Shown one piece after another: positions 46,646-59,071 of a DNA stretch of 64,000 bases. The position numbers and the translations under genes were made by a program. The notes beneath the pieces were generated by a model. It ran no database searches. It saw only the letters and a list, made by a program, of their open reading frames with translations, and was not told where the DNA came from. Where the stretch lies: the NCBI GenBank assembly GCA_019009955.1, contig CM032233.1, positions 95,768,001-95,832,000 of the forward strand. The letters are read 5' to 3'. Numbering within the stretch: the stretch's first letter is position 1; every line of letters begins with the position of its first letter. The stretch comes from Riptortus pedestris. Its lineage: Eukaryota; Arthropoda; Insecta; Hemiptera; Alydidae.

Positions 46646-47042
46646 TCCGCCATGCAGGGGCTGCGTAAACTAAGCAGATTTCCCATGTGAAGTTTTACAA
46701 TAGAGAAATTTGCATACTGGTAACACAATACCACCGTGATTAAATACAAACGGTAATGAGAAATCTTTCAGTTAATTAAAATAAATTCCCAACTGAAACG
46801 GCTACTGAATTGTAAGAATAATTTATATTTTATTTATAACTAAAATTTATATTTTAATAACTACTAATGGAATTTTCATTTCAAACTCCTGAGCCATTTA
46901 ACATTTCATGACCATCTTATATTTTAAGTCCTTTTTATGTAAGCGTCTTATTAATGTAAAATGCAGAATAAATGGTGTCAAATCAGTAGCGTTGTCCAGC
47001 AAGTGGGAAATCTGCTTACCTTCCGCTTCCGCGCGCCGGACT
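46646..47042. mobile_element. HINE-like head pair in inverted orientation, diverged
   Basis: A plus head (TCCGCCATGCAGGGGCTGCG, AGCAGATTTCCCATGTGAAG) opens at about 46646. An inverted head closes near 47042 (AAGTGGGAAATCTGCTTACC, GCGCGCCGGACTTTC). The interior, 46830-46980, is AT-rich and not recognisably element core, so this could be a decayed inverted dimer or two neighbouring fragments. Confidence 0.55.
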
Positions 47043-48554
47043 TTCTTTACTTTATCAAGTTTCTTTGAAATACAAATTTTGTCTCAACTGTTAATAAAGG
47101 AACTAATGATTTACGTATTTCAAAATTTTACCTTTCCTCCTTTTGGAAAACATGTTTCTATTTATATACAGTTCATACATAACTATTTAAACATAAGTAC
47201 AAAGATTAGAAGGAACTGACGAACAGACATATCGCATCATCCCACCTATTTCAGAGTGGTCCGTCTTCCCTCTCTCTGGAGGTTGGCTTTCCATAATTAG
47301 TAATTACAAATGATAACTTATTTACACATAAACACCTGAGGCCGTTAAGGAAAAAGGCGTGCCACGTTAACAGATAAATTAAGATAAAATGTAAAATAAT
47401 GTATGTGTCAATTGACCTTAATTTTTTTTTCATAATACATTCATATGACCTATTAAAAATAGGGTATGTACCCGATATTTAATATAAAAAAAAGTAATTA
47501 TTTGTAGAAACTCTGAAAATACTCAACCACTTTACTTCAAATTCGATGAATATAATTACTAAGGAGAGTAGACATCAAGAACTAAGGAAATCCTTAAATA
47601 ATGCATTTAATTTTGATCATTTACATAAACCATTTGGTTAAAATACCTTATAAATCAATGGGGAAACTTTCCCCTTAGGCGTTATAAAATAGGGCTTAAT
47701 ATCTCTCAAAAAACTGCTAGGCCATTAAAGATAAAATTCTTTCTTATTTATACTATCGGATACGGGCCCGAATAGGGGGAAAGAAAAATATTACCCTTAT
47801 AACGTGAGCAGGTGGTTTCAGCTTAAACCCTTAACCAATACTCTCACCCTCAAACCATTATTAGCGATTATCTCACTGCCATTAAGCTACTCTTGGATTT
47901 CAATTATACAGGGGTAAAGGAATTAATTAAATTATGTCAAATTCAATGGAATCCTGTCACAATTATGTTTCCTAAGAATGATTATTCTCTTAACCCACGA
48001 TTTTCCGTCTTAGGATAAATTCTAACTTACAACATGTCCGTGGGCAAGAGTGGAGAGTAGATTAAAGTTTTAGCCTGCATACTCATACTGGCTAATCCCT
48101 ATATTAGTCAACTTATGCACTGGCTACGAACGGACGTCTGTCTAACAACTCAGGCCTTGAGTGGCTGTTTCTCCACCCTTGCCTTTATTGGCGTGAAAGG
48201 AATTTTCCTCATGATGCCTTTATTAATGGACGGCCTGATGCAGAAGGCAATGGGAAACCACTGCAATCGTGACCCTCTTGTTCATTCCTGCAAAAATCAG
48301 GTTTACCTGTTCACGGGATCGATTATGTAGCCTGTAGATATTGAAGGCTTCCATACACAAACTCATTAAGCACTTCTTTTTTCTTTTTTAAATACCAGTA
48401 TAATATTTGATCAAAGGGATTCCGAGCAAATTATGAACTACCACAAATTATACAAAAAAAGTCAATACAAATACAAATAGGGAATAGATAGTCAGGCTAT
48501 ATCAAAGTGGTATTGAAGTAGGTGGGAAAACTGTATAGTTTACCATGATCTACG
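47043..48554. other. unassigned interval
   Basis: A 71-codon plus frame at 48115-48330 is unrecognised. 48225-48270 (CAGAAGGCAATGGGAAACCA) looks repeat-like, but I cannot place it. Confidence 0.35.
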
Positions 48555-48900
48555 TGATCAAGTTCGTTAATGGCTGAAATCAGACTTGTGGGAAAAGGAA
48601 GGGTTGAGAGGGGGAATTCGGAAATTAGCAATTTCTCCATCATTATACGTTGGGTTGAAAAAGTCTATAGAACCAATCTTATTGAAAATTTGATTTTCTA
48701 ACAATTTTGCTATGTACATTTTCCTCTTATCTTGAACATTAACTGAGATATTTGCATTTTTTAGTTTTCATCCTTCAGTAAACACCCACTTCTACTTATG
48801 CCATATTAACAATAAGCTGTTATATAGTATCAAACACTTTATTGGAAGCTTAGATACTAAGTATCGATTCCAACAGATATTGATTGAGATACATGCAAAA
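48555..48900 (-). mobile_element. HINE-like core fragment
   Basis: GTGATCAAGTTCGTTAATGG, GAAATCAGACTTGTGGG, GAACCAATCTTATTG, GAACATTAACTGAGATATTT and CAGTAAACACCCACTTCTAC follow the inverted core order. There is no 3' end or head. Confidence 0.72.
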
Positions 48901-49429
48901 TACCTTGTATTAAGCCCACTTCAGGTAAATTCTCTTTACTGTAAACCTTGAGAATTTTTGTAACCCTTAGGGGGCTAATCAAAAGAAAGATAAAATTTCC
49001 CCAACAACAAATTCTGTGTGTATCAAAATTATTGCTCAAATGGTATATGCTCCAATCCATCACCAAGTAAAAACAAACGTTACTTCCGGATTGTTCCACT
49101 ATGGCTCTTAACTGCCTCTAACTCCTTGGACGCTGAACTAATCACCAATGGTTTATCAGGCAGGCCTCTCGATCACAAGTTTAGGAAAACACTAGACATC
49201 AGATCCGAGTCACAACGAGTTTCCATAAAGCAGTCTTCAAGGTAGCATACCAGCAGTCTTCTAGTTAGGGCAGACGGTATAACAACTGACCACTGCCAGT
49301 TCTAAGGACAGGCCTAGACATAATCCTCTTATCTCCTAAGACCTAATGAGTATTAGAGCATCTCATGCTACCTACTAGCAAATTTTAGAATAACTACAAA
49401 TGGCATAAACAATGAAGTCATCAATTCAT
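48901..49429. other. unassigned interval
   Basis: A GC-moderate stretch at 49060-49330 has short frames on both strands with no confident match. Confidence 0.3.
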
Positions 49430-50612
49430 ATTTTACGTTCATAACTCGAAAATGTTAATTCGATCGCTTACTATTGGTTGTACCCAATATTTATGCGTTT
49501 CTATAGACACTAAAGATTATATTCGTTAATAGCTGAAATCGGACCTGGAATAGGCGGGCTTTAGAGGGGGAATTTCAAAATATCTTGTAATACAACAAAT
49601 CTTGTTAAACTAGTGTTGCTCTGCATTTCTCATTGTATACTAGCATATATACAGTTGAGCTTGAAGCCCTGAAACTTACAATGGACAACATGCCTGAAAC
49701 TACGGACCCGGTCATCATAATTTTCACTAACTCTCTTAGCTCTTTGCATTCATTAAAAACACATATAGTTCACACCCCCTCATCTTATACATATTACACA
49801 AAATCTAGACATTAAACAAAAGAATAACTATGTACCGATTACCCGGACATACAAACATTAGACAAAGGACACAAATAGACGAACTCGCCAAATCAGCTGC
49901 TCAAAAAAGAGCTCAGGACAACACATATTGTACACATCAAGATATTCAAGCCCAAACCAAACATATGCTACTTAATTCATGACAGAAATCTTGGTTTGCC
50001 ACAACTGACAACTAACTTCGAGAACTGAAACATATACTTCGTGAATGACCTTCCCCAAAAAGGCTATTTAGAAGAGAAGAAGTAGTTTTACCGAGGTCAA
50101 GAAATGGCCATTCACGACTAACTCACACTTACTTACTGCAGAAGACGAACCCTACTGCCAACACTGTAACCGTACAGTTACTATACAACATATACTAACT
50201 GACTACTATCTAAGGACTCATATAGATCTACCATACACTTTGACATTGATTACTATATGACCGTAGCCAGTATATAGACCACGATAACGATATTTTCAAC
50301 AAAAAAAATAATGTAGGACAATACCGAAAATATTTGTAGAAATGAGCATACTTGCGTTAATAAGATAAACTGATGATAAAAATTTAACTGATATGTCGCT
50401 TAATCGCTATGCGATTACTGTAATAAAATATTGTTTTGTAACTCATAATAAGCAAATAATTCGTGCTTTTTTGTTTTCACTCTTCAGAACCCCCCCCCTT
50501 CTACTCATCGGATTTTTATTTCGAAAAGATAAAATATAGTGAAAAGAGATCAGTAGTGTGTCGTACCAACACGTTGAAAATCTGCTTAGTTTATGCAGAT
50601 GTAGGGGGATTA
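49430..50612 (-). mobile_element. HINE-like element split by a LINE fragment
   Basis: The inverted core at 49440-49630 (ATATTCGTTAATAGCTGAAA, GGACCTGGAATAGG) breaks at CATTTCTCATTGTATA. It resumes about 50452 with GCAAATAATTCGTGC, TTCAGAACCCCCCCCTTCTA, then a type-C head (AGATCAGTAGTGTGTCGTAC, AAAATCTGCTTAGTTTATGC). The 3' block and AT tract are missing at the low-coordinate side. Confidence 0.68.
49640..50260 (+). pseudogene. non-LTR retrotransposon RNase H and CCHC-like tail, degraded
   Basis: A plus frame gives VELEALKLTMDNMPETTDPV followed by IIIFTNSLSSLHSLK. This is RNase H, with the expected Asp in the F-T-D-S motif read as Asn. After a shift comes RLPGHTNIRQRTQIDELAKS A. Further on, HSRLTHTYLLQ leads, in another frame, to EDEPYCQHCNRTVTIQHILT D with a C-x2-C ... 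H knuckle whose last Cys is Tyr. Several stops. It belongs with the three other tails in the window and is nested in a HINE-like copy. Confidence 0.75.
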
Positions 50613-51209
50613 TTAACCCTTGAGAATTTTCATGTGCTTGTGATAAATTCTGCGGCTGCTATGTGCCGTGCTGGTATGTGTGTTTGTTCTTACGCATTCA
50701 TAACCATTTCCTGGCTCTGTGAGACCAAAAAACCATTCTCAATCAATTATGAACCCTAAAAGAAAACTGAAAAAGTAAAGGAGCGCTAAGAGCCGTGGGA
50801 GTGGGGGTTGGGTGGATGAAGGCGATCGAGGAGCTATGTGTGCATAAGCAGTAAATTCCGGCGGGGAGCTATAATGTGTTATTAATGAACAGCAAGAATT
50901 TCATTAAAGATTACTCGGACGGAGCCGAGAGAGAGGTCCCCCCAACCCCCGATGTCAGTCCGCTACTCTCCACTAAATCTTCTCTAGCCCACTTCATTAC
51001 CCTCGCCCTTCCTAGCTACCCCCCCCCACCCCTACACACTATATCATCCCATTCAAATTATTCTACCATAATCTATACACTATTCACTATCTCTAGCCCA
51101 CGGCTAAAAAGGATTAATGCAAGTCAGTCCGACTCCTCACAACTAAGTCGTCTTAGAGAGATACCTTGAGATTAGGGCAACATCAGTCAAGGCCAAAAGA
51201 AAAAAAAAT
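50613..51209. other. unassigned GC-richer interval
   Basis: 50760-51170 is GC-richer. A 97-codon plus frame at 50876-51169 is Ser/Pro-rich and unrecognised. It could be unique sequence. Confidence 0.35.
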
Positions 51210-51632
51210 TCCGTCACGCAGGGGCTGCGTAAACTAAGCAGATTTACCAATATAGCACTTGTGATTACATAGCACCATGTATTCTCCATCTATATGTAAA
51301 AAACCGATGAGTAGAAGGGGGGGGGGGGCAAAAGGTAATAAAGGCAAAAGAAAAAAAGAATGTGCGAATAACTCCCTTAATACTTGAGTTACCAAAAAAT
51401 GCATTGAGCAAATATTGTAGTAAATCAAAAGTTTAACAAGATTGGTTTTATAACATTTTATGAACCGACTCATAGTAACGAAGGTATTTTGATTTTTTTA
51501 AATCCGCCCCTCTCTAAACGGGACCCACTTTTCGTTATCTCCTGGGTAGGATCGATGGACATTTCAAGACATTCTTCGAAAATCCCATTATTACAACCTC
51601 AATAGCTGATATCCCCTAAAGGAATCTTCCTT
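51210..51632 (+). mobile_element. HINE-like element without microsatellite
   Basis: TCCGTCACGCAGGGGCTGCG, AGCAGATTTACC, a G12 run at 51318, and a core to CCCCTCTCTAAACGGG. The 3' block GTTATCTCCTGGGTAGGATC follows directly, so the segment normally holding the AT tract is gone. The end palindrome is imperfect (GATATCCCCTAAAGGAATC). Confidence 0.75.
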
Positions 51633-51639
51633 TCCTAAA

Positions 51640-52048
51640 GGAATAACAACAGTAGTAGTAAGAAACCTCTAAACCTATTCATGAGGGACGAATAGTTACG
51701 GAAAATGCCGCCAGAGCTCACGGCGGGAAGTCCGAACATAGCCGACTCCTTCCGACCACACGCAGAATACAAATGCAAATATCTCGGTTAATATTCAAGA
51801 TACAGAATAAATATATATAACAATATTTATAGTAAATGTAATTTGCAATAAGATTTAATCTATACAATTTTCGATCCGACGCATAATAACGGAGATATTT
51901 TGAATTTTCAAAAATCCTCCCTCTAAACCCCCCTCCCACTGGTCCGATTTCAGCCGTTAACGAACTTGATCTTCCTTTTTCATAAAACGATTAAATTCCG
52001 AGTTTGGTAACGATCAAACAAAAATTGCGACCACTAGAGCGTTAATAG

Positions 52049-52098
<50 letters not shown>

Positions 52099-52217
52099 AA
52101 ACGAACCTCATTTTCGTCATCTCCCGGGTAGGCTCGATGGACATTTGAAGAAATTGTCGAAACTCGCGTCATGAGTACAACCTCAATAGCTGATTTCCCT
52201 TAAGGGAAATCTGCTAA
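51640..52217 (+). mobile_element. HINE-like element, headless but with intact 3' end
   Basis: Opens at AACAACAGTAGTAGTAAGAA, so the first 75-80 bases of the type-A head are replaced by the end of the previous copy. It then has CCGCCAGAGCTCACGGCGGG (a GC hairpin), the core, (AT)n at 52053-52093, and a perfect-looking terminal palindrome GATTTCCCTTAAGGGAAATC TGCTAA. Confidence 0.82.
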
Positions 52218-52388
52218 AAATATAATAACGAAGATATTTTGAATTTTCAAAATCCCCCTCCCTAAACTCTCCCTTTGACTGATCCGATTTCAACCTTTAA
52301 CGAACTTGATCTTTAGTTTTATATAAAACTTGTAAATATCGAATTTGGTAAAGATAAAACAAAAATATCAACCCCTAGAGTGTTACAC

Positions 52389-52462
<74 letters not shown>

Positions 52463-52464
<2 letters not shown>

Positions 52465-53901
52465 TAGCTAAGGTACCCGGCTTCGCTCGGGAATCATTAG
52501 TCTTAACGTGATGGTATTTTTTATTTGGCAATGCTACAATGTGTACAACTACACTTCCCGTCTGGGCTAATGGTTTTCCCGTAAGAGTCAGGTAGGGGAC
52601 TTATAGTATAGAAATTTTAGTTTTGAAGAATAAATGAAAATTAGTCCCTAATCAATCCCTATCCACTGTTTGATACACCATGAATAATCATGGATAACAT
52701 TCATTATAATTAAATTCAAGTAAATTAAATGTACATATTTCCTCTCAAAAACCAATCCGAGCAGAACATTATATGCATAATAGTAAATGCGATTGATAAA
52801 AAATACAACATTTCACAGGAAATTATTTCATACAATTAAATTTTTAATTTAATGCATTACTTAAATACCTGTAGTTCATATTGGAAAGAATTGTTGAGTA
52901 TTTCAATATTTTTACGCAAATTATTTGTTTCATACATTGTTACCGAAAAAAAAGTATAAAACAAACGTTACTATAAATAACAGAGTAAACAACTTTTGTT
53001 ACGTGCACATTTGCCTTAAAACAAATAGAAAATGAAATATCGCGTATTCATATTTGAGGCTTCCCTTTTAACCCCACTCCCGCACCAATATGAAATTTTA
53101 ATACAGCTTATAATCATGAAAGAATTAATGCTACTTCAAATATCGAGTTTTGTTAAACTCGGTTCAATCATTAGTGCCCAATAAAATTATTGGCTCCCGC
53201 TTTAGTTTTTAGTGTATATCTCGTTTATACTTTGTTATATGACAAAAGTGAATATAACAAAGGTTGCTCTAAATTACAAAATAAACAACTTTTGTCAAGT
53301 GCATATTTGCAGAAAAACCAATAGGAAACAAAATATTGCTATTTTTAATTTCAGGCTATCCTTACAACCCCCACTCCTGCTCGTCCCTAGAAATTTTGGT
53401 ATAGCTTGTTATCATGAAGGAGTTACTGCAAATACACATATTGAGTTCGGTTTAGTTCTGTTTGAGTCTTTTGTGCCAAATAAAATTGTTGACTCCCGCC
53501 TTAGTTTTTAGTGTATATCTCGTTTATAATTAGGTATACGAAAAAAGTTTCTATAACAAAAGTTACTCTAAATAACAAAATAAACAACTTTTATTATGTT
53601 CATATTTGCCGAAAAACTAATAGGAAACGAAATATGGCTATTTTTAATTTCAGGCCTCCCTTATAACCCCCCACTCCGGTTCGTCTCAGAGAATATTAAT
53701 ATAGCCTAAAGTCTAAGTTGTGTTAGTTAATATACATACCAAGTTTCACAAAATTCGCTTCAGTCGTTTATGCGTGAAAAGGTAACAAACAAACGAACAA
53801 ACACGAAAGAAACAAAATGTAGTTATGGTATCTATGATGATAGTGTGAAGCGAAAAAGTATTGTGAAATTTCGAGAAAAAAATCAATGTACAGACAGAGG
53901 T

Positions 53902-53909
<8 letters not shown>
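52463..53909 (+). mobile_element. microsatellite-bounded module with tandem 300-bp units
   Basis: Starts ACTAGCTAAGGTACCCGGCT TCGCTCGGG right after (AT)n. It contains about 2.5 tandem units and ends with AAGTTTCACAAAATTCGCTT, GTGAAAAGGTAACAAACAAA and AGACAGAGGTTATAATTTT right before (AT)n. The opening and closing phrases are of a kind widely seen in arthropod interspersed repeats; I cannot place the family. No coding. Other copies: 57470-58278 (partial) and 59072-60805; an inverted end piece is at about 55290-55470. Confidence 0.75.
52900..53760 (+). repeat. tandem repeat, unit about 299 bp
   Basis: AGTGTATATCTCGTTTATA at 53211 recurs at 53510. Between them come AAAGTTACTCTAAATAACAA-like, AACAACTTTTGT, CCAATAGGAAAC, CCCCCACTCCTGCTCGTC and AATAAAATTGTTGACTCCC blocks. 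An earlier, more diverged unit covers about 52900-53210. Each unit has a run of five or so C followed by ACTCC. Confidence 0.85.
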
Positions 53910-53956
<47 letters not shown>

Positions 53957-54055
53957 AATTTTGATTGGACCACATTTTCATCATCTCCTAGGTAGGATCG
54001 ATGGATATTTAAGGAAATTTCAATAAATGATCTCCCTTAATGGAAATCTGCTAGT

Positions 54056-54491
54056 CCCTACCGCAGAGGCTGCGTAAACTAAGCAGATTACCACGTACTC
54101 GAACGATGTGAGTGTGTGATCTCATGTCAATAACTATACTCTTTTTTTCCATTGAATAAGAATTAAAATTTAAGGCTGGATATGAGCTTTTTAGACACTC
54201 AGTTGCCCAAAGTGAAAATCGGATAAGCGAAATGGATAATTACTCATACAACAAAAAAATTACAACTTCACAAGAGTTACAAATGTCTGCAGAACAATTG
54301 GAGGACATTTAATAATTAACAAAATTGTTTTTTTAATATTTTTTGACCCGACTCATAATAACAAACATTTTGAATTTTCGATTTCTCCCACGCTCTCCCC
54401 TCATCCCGAACTGAGTTCAGCATTATATGAAACGATTAAATATCGAGTATGGCAATGATGAAATAATTGCGTCCAGTAGAGCCATAACAGC

Positions 54492-54534
<43 letters not shown>

Positions 54535-55975
54535 ATATATACACACACACACACACCCAAAATTGAAGAACCACCTAAACAATTCTATATATATTTTTGT
54601 TAGTGATGACGTTAAATATTTTTCTGGTACTAGATTGGAATGGCTGTAATCATTTATCAATTGCAAATAACATCCTCAATCTATAAACATGATTCGCTCC
54701 TTTGGATTAATATAATAGCTTGAAATGAATTCTAATGCTTGTGAAATATAATGAATGATATATATATAAAAGTAGCATCTATATGAACATTGAGATTTCT
54801 TTAAAAAATTTGCGATATCTTCCCGCCTAAATGGAATTAAAACGACATCTAACAGATTTTGAAAATGGTACTTATTTTTCAGCTTTTTAAGCCTAAACGA
54901 CTTACCAGAATTTGTCGAAATTCGTAAAATAATTACGGGTAGCCCTACATAGACTATAGGATATACTAATGGTCTTAAGGAAGGCACACACGACTCAATG
55001 AAACTCAGTATATGAGTTACACCAACGCTTACTACATTATAAGCTATGTTATTGCTCAAAAATTGTTTATTTAGTATTATTTTTTATATTTATTTAATTA
55101 TAATAGTAATTTTTGCTATATACATTTTTTTTTTGGATCAATGTATTACAGTTGCCAAGGCATAGGCTAAATTTTGTAAATACGTGACTGGAAATAGAAA
55201 CTGAAAGATATTGTGTGTAGAAAAGCATTGCTTTTCGAAATTTATGTATTTCTTTGAAAAGCATCATTATCCAGTCTAGTAGGAAGCTGGAATATTGTAA
55301 CATCTGTCTGTACATTGATTTTTTTCTCGAAATTTCATGATACTTAACCACATACATTACAGCATGGTATCACATGCCATTGAAACGATATCAACAAATT
55401 TAGACATTGGTGTTTGTTTATTGGTTCATTTATTAAATTTTTACTCCTAAACTACATAACAAAATTTTATGAAACTTCATATGTGTATATATATAACCCA
55501 CCTTAGACATTGGACTTGTAATAATATTCTCAAAGACATGCATGAAATCATCCATATTCCATTTTGATATACATCAATATCACAAATCCCCTCTTTCTTG
55601 GACAGTAAATATCGTCATTTTTTTGTAATGCCTAAGAAGGCGTTAGACAAATTTATGGAAATGAATTGATGTAATAATGGTCTCCTATGAAAATCTAATT
55701 AAGGTTAAGCTAATCCCCATTTCTATCATTGGCAGAGGTACACTATATAGCCTTTGTGTGATAATATTTGTTCCCTAAAAATAGACAATTAAAGATTAAA
55801 ATAATGAAGTGATACTGTAATTTTACAGACCAGTTTATATACAAATATGAACGGACATCATTTTTCACAACACTTAATGTCCTAGACAGGATAGGTGGAC
55901 ATTTGGAAAAAATTGTCAAAAATCGCTTCATAAGAGAACCTCAATAGTTGATTTCCCTTAACGGAGGTGAAACTA
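54056..55975 (+). mobile_element. HINE-like element split at (AT)n by a 1.28-kb insert
   Basis: The head is CCTACCGCAGAGGCTGCGTA with AAGCAGATTACCACGTACTC. The core runs to GTAGAGCCATAACAGCCC, then a mixed AT/AC tract at 54496-54557. The 3' block reappears at 55838 as GAACGGACATCATTTTTCAC, AGGATAGGTGGACATTTGGA and CTCAATAGTTGATTTCCCTT. The end is degraded. Confidence 0.68.
54558..55837. mobile_element. insert at (AT)n, partly an inverted module end
   Basis: At 55290-55470 the minus strand matches the closing part of the microsatellite-bounded module: on the plus strand TCTGTCTGTACATTGATTTT TTTCTCGAAATTTCA, then TGTTTGTTTATTGG and AAATTTTATGAAACTTCATA. The remaining sequence holds minus frames at 54676-55059 (127 codons, hydrophobic, no motif) and 55094-55357, neither recognised. 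Confidence 0.5.
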
Positions 55976-57469
55976 ATGGTAAAGGATAGACCTTACTCTC
56001 TGATCTATTTTTGAGGAGCTGGGTGGTGAAATAATTTGGTATCTCAGGTAAGAAAACAAAGGCCTTGTTCCTTCTCTGGTATTTATTCAAAGTGGCAAAA
56101 GGAGTCATTTTATTTATTTTAGAGGATTTTGAGGTTTGGGGGACACAGCCCCTCAAAAATGGATATAGAAGCTTGCCAAGCTATGCCTGGAGTTCAACGT
56201 TGGCGCAACGTGAGTCGGCACTGATGATGGAGCATATGCTCTGAAAGCGCTCTGCCACATAGAATAGATAACTGTAAAGAAACGAGGCCTTTGCTTCCTT
56301 ACCCGAGTTACTCTATGATAGTTCAGGAAGAAAGTATGCCGAGTGGTTTTAAGGCCAGTCGTATCTCTTCGGGTTTTGATGATGGCCCGAAAACTGCTAA
56401 GCATTAATTATGAGTAAGCACAATATTAATCTTTTATGTACCAAATTTTCAACCTCAACACCAATATAGAAAAATACAGTTATTAAGAAACCTAACCTTC
56501 ACATCATTTCACGCAGAGACTAACAAGGGAGGTTGGGGAACCCGGAAATTCCAAAAATTCTGAAACTTTGTGAGCAAGTTACGATTTGAAGGGGTAAAAA
56601 CGCCTCATGAAAAAAAAAACAAAAAACAAAAAGAACGGTTTTTATATTTCTAAGCGAGTATTTTTAAAACGGTAATTGTTATAAAAAAGCGTTTCAAATG
56701 ACAGCTGTATTGTTTTTAATGAACTTTAAGACTATGAAATCAGATTTGTATTTTTTTGAATGCCATATTTTTTTAAAAAATGTTCCCTCCCTCCCCCTCA
56801 GTTTTCGAAATTGTTTAAATTTCTTTTATATTGTATCATACAGCATATTTAACGACGAATTCAACCACATATGTTAAAGTTGTAATCCGATCACTTTTTT
56901 TTTTAAATAAGCTAAAAATACAACTTCAAAAATTCATCCCTTCATGACTCCCTACTTACGGCGGCAGTTACTTCTTCTAAATTTCATAGAGACAGCTATA
57001 AATTATCAACAAATAAATTACTATTGAAATCTGATTGAACAATTTTAAAGTACATTAAAAACCTTAAACTTGAAAAAAAAAATTTATATCTAATACAAGT
57101 TTTAACAAGTATTGTGATTTTACCCCTTCAAATCGTACTTCTGCACGAACAAAAAATGGCTTTGTGTTGCGGATGAACAAGTCTGCTTGCACACAAAGTT
57201 TCACAAAGAATTTTTTTTAATTTTCGGGTTAAGTAAATTATGCAGATTTCCTGTATACTGGAATTACACAATGTTACATCATGCCAATACAGATGACTTA
57301 ACCTGCTCATGGCAATGCCTTCTTCTCCCTTTCCATGTACACTATGTAAACATGACTTAAATTTTGAGATGAACATATGATGTTCAGTGGTGCAGTAGCT
57401 TACAGTGAAAATTTGAAGGAGTGGATTCCTAAAAGCCTTAAATGCGAAATACAAAAATAACTCGATTTA
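55976..57469. other. mostly unassigned interval
   Basis: At 56205-56250 GCACTGATGATGGAGCATAT then GCTCTGAAAGCGC forms a short stem (GAGCA/TGCTC) between CTGATGA and GAAA, like the motif at 13145-13215. 57225-57290 vaguely resembles a type-C head (AAATTATGCAGATTTCC). The 108-codon minus frame at 57128-57454 is unrecognised. Confidence 0.4.
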
Positions 57470-58274
57470 TCTCTAGTTACAGAAGATAAGTGTAAAAGTA
57501 ATTGTAGGGGTATAAGTTCCATCAATTTTTCAAGGTGAGCTACCGGGTAACGCGAATAATAAATTTATTCATTTGAAAGAATTGTAGACTAACAATATTT
57601 CCATGCAAATTACTTGCTTTATACATTGTTATACAACAACAATGTTTAACAAAAGTCACTCAAAAAACAAATAAAGAAATTTTTGTTATGGGAATTTTTA
57701 GAAAAAAAAAAACTATAAGAAAATGAAATATCGCACATATACGTTTCTGGTTTCATTTTCAACCCCCACTCCTTTTCGTATCGAAGACTATTAATATAGC
57801 TTATTATCTAATATGGATTGGTGCTAACACAGATCCTGAGTTTTGTTGGGTTCCGTGTAGTCAATTGTGCCCTTTAAATTGTGGACCCCTTCTGTTGCCT
57901 TTAGTGTATATCTTGTTTATACTTCGTTATACGACAAAAGCGTATATAACAAAAGTTACTCTAAATATACAAAATAAAAATTTTGTTATGTACATGTTCA
58001 TCGAAAAACCAATAGGAAACGAAATATCGCGAATTTCAGTATCAGGCATCCCTTACAACCCCCACTCCTGTTCTTCTTGAAGAATATTAAACCATAAGTT
58101 GAGTTACTGGCAATACTCAAATCAAGTTTCATCAACTTCGGTATGTGTGAAAAGGTAACAAACAAACAGAGACTAAGACCAAACATAGTTTATATCGTTT
58201 TAAAACCATGTGAAACAAAAATGAATCGTGTGAAATTTTGAGAGAAAAAAAATCAATGTACAGAACGAGGTTAC

Positions 58275-58330
<56 letters not shown>
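57470..58330 (+). mobile_element. 5'-truncated microsatellite-bounded module
   Basis: Begins within the first third (AAAGAATTGTAGACTAACAA) and carries about 1.5 tandem units (AGTGTATATCTTGTTTATAC at about 57902). It closes with ATCAAGTTTCATCAACTTCG, GTGAAAAGGTAACAAACAAA, CAGAACGAGGTTACAATTAT and (AT)n at 58278-58330. No HINE-like 3' block follows, so this copy lies outside such a host. Confidence 0.72.
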
Positions 58331-58335
<5 letters not shown>

Positions 58336-59071
58336 ATAATTCTAAAATAAAAGGAAAAGAAATATTAATAATGGAAATGGGTAAATATACGGTGAAGTTA
58401 CCCGTATTTTTTATTCTATTTTATTATGTTACTTTATTAAAACATTTGGGAAACTATTAAAACTTATATATTATAAATTGTCAGGAAATAACAACTATCC
58501 TATGTATTAGATCAAAGGTGGCTTCCCCTAAACCGTTGAAAAAAGGGAAATTTCCTTTCCATTTATATCTTAACGAACATACTCGCACGCACGTACAAAA
58601 GCAAAATACACTCACCCAAATATAAATTCAAGAACACATTTGCATGTATCTCGTATAATGAAGGTCTCTGGAAAACAATATTTTTTATTTAAGCATTGAA
58701 TAATATGGTTTATTATATAACAGAGTATTGTTTATGTAACACAAGTAGAAGTGGGGGTTTACTGAAGGCTGAAAAATGCAAATATCTCGGTTAATATTCA
58801 AGATATAGAATAAATATATATAAAAATATTTATAGTACATTTAATTTGATATAAGAATCATTCCATACACTTTTTCGATCCGACTTATAGTAGAGATATT
58901 TCGAATTTTCAAAATTCTCCCCCTTTAAACCCCCCCCCTTCCTCTGGTCCGATTTCAGCCATTAACGAACTTGATCTTTCTTTTTACATAAAACGACTAA
59001 ATATCGAGTTTGGTAAAGATCAAACAAAAATTGCGACCGCTGGAGTGGTAACAGGCAAATATATAGATAGA

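Larger units (their letters stand above)
52218..54052 (+). mobile_element. composite: HINE-like core and 3' end around a 1.45-kb module
   Basis: The core begins ATAACGAAGATATTTTGAAT and runs to AACCCCTAGAGTGTTA, then (AC)n(AT)n at 52386-52462. The module follows to about 53909, then a second (AT)n at 53910-53954. The 3' block (GGACCACATTTTCATCATCT, AGGTAGGATCGATGGATATT) and the end GGAAATCTGCTAG close it. The head is absent because the copy abuts the preceding element. The same arrangement occurs at 58620-61039. Confidence 0.78.

Noticed and set aside
54676..55059. 127-codon hydrophobic minus-strand frame, a possible membrane protein
   Set aside because: It lies inside an insert within a repeat, and AT-rich DNA gives hydrophobic translations by chance. 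No motif.
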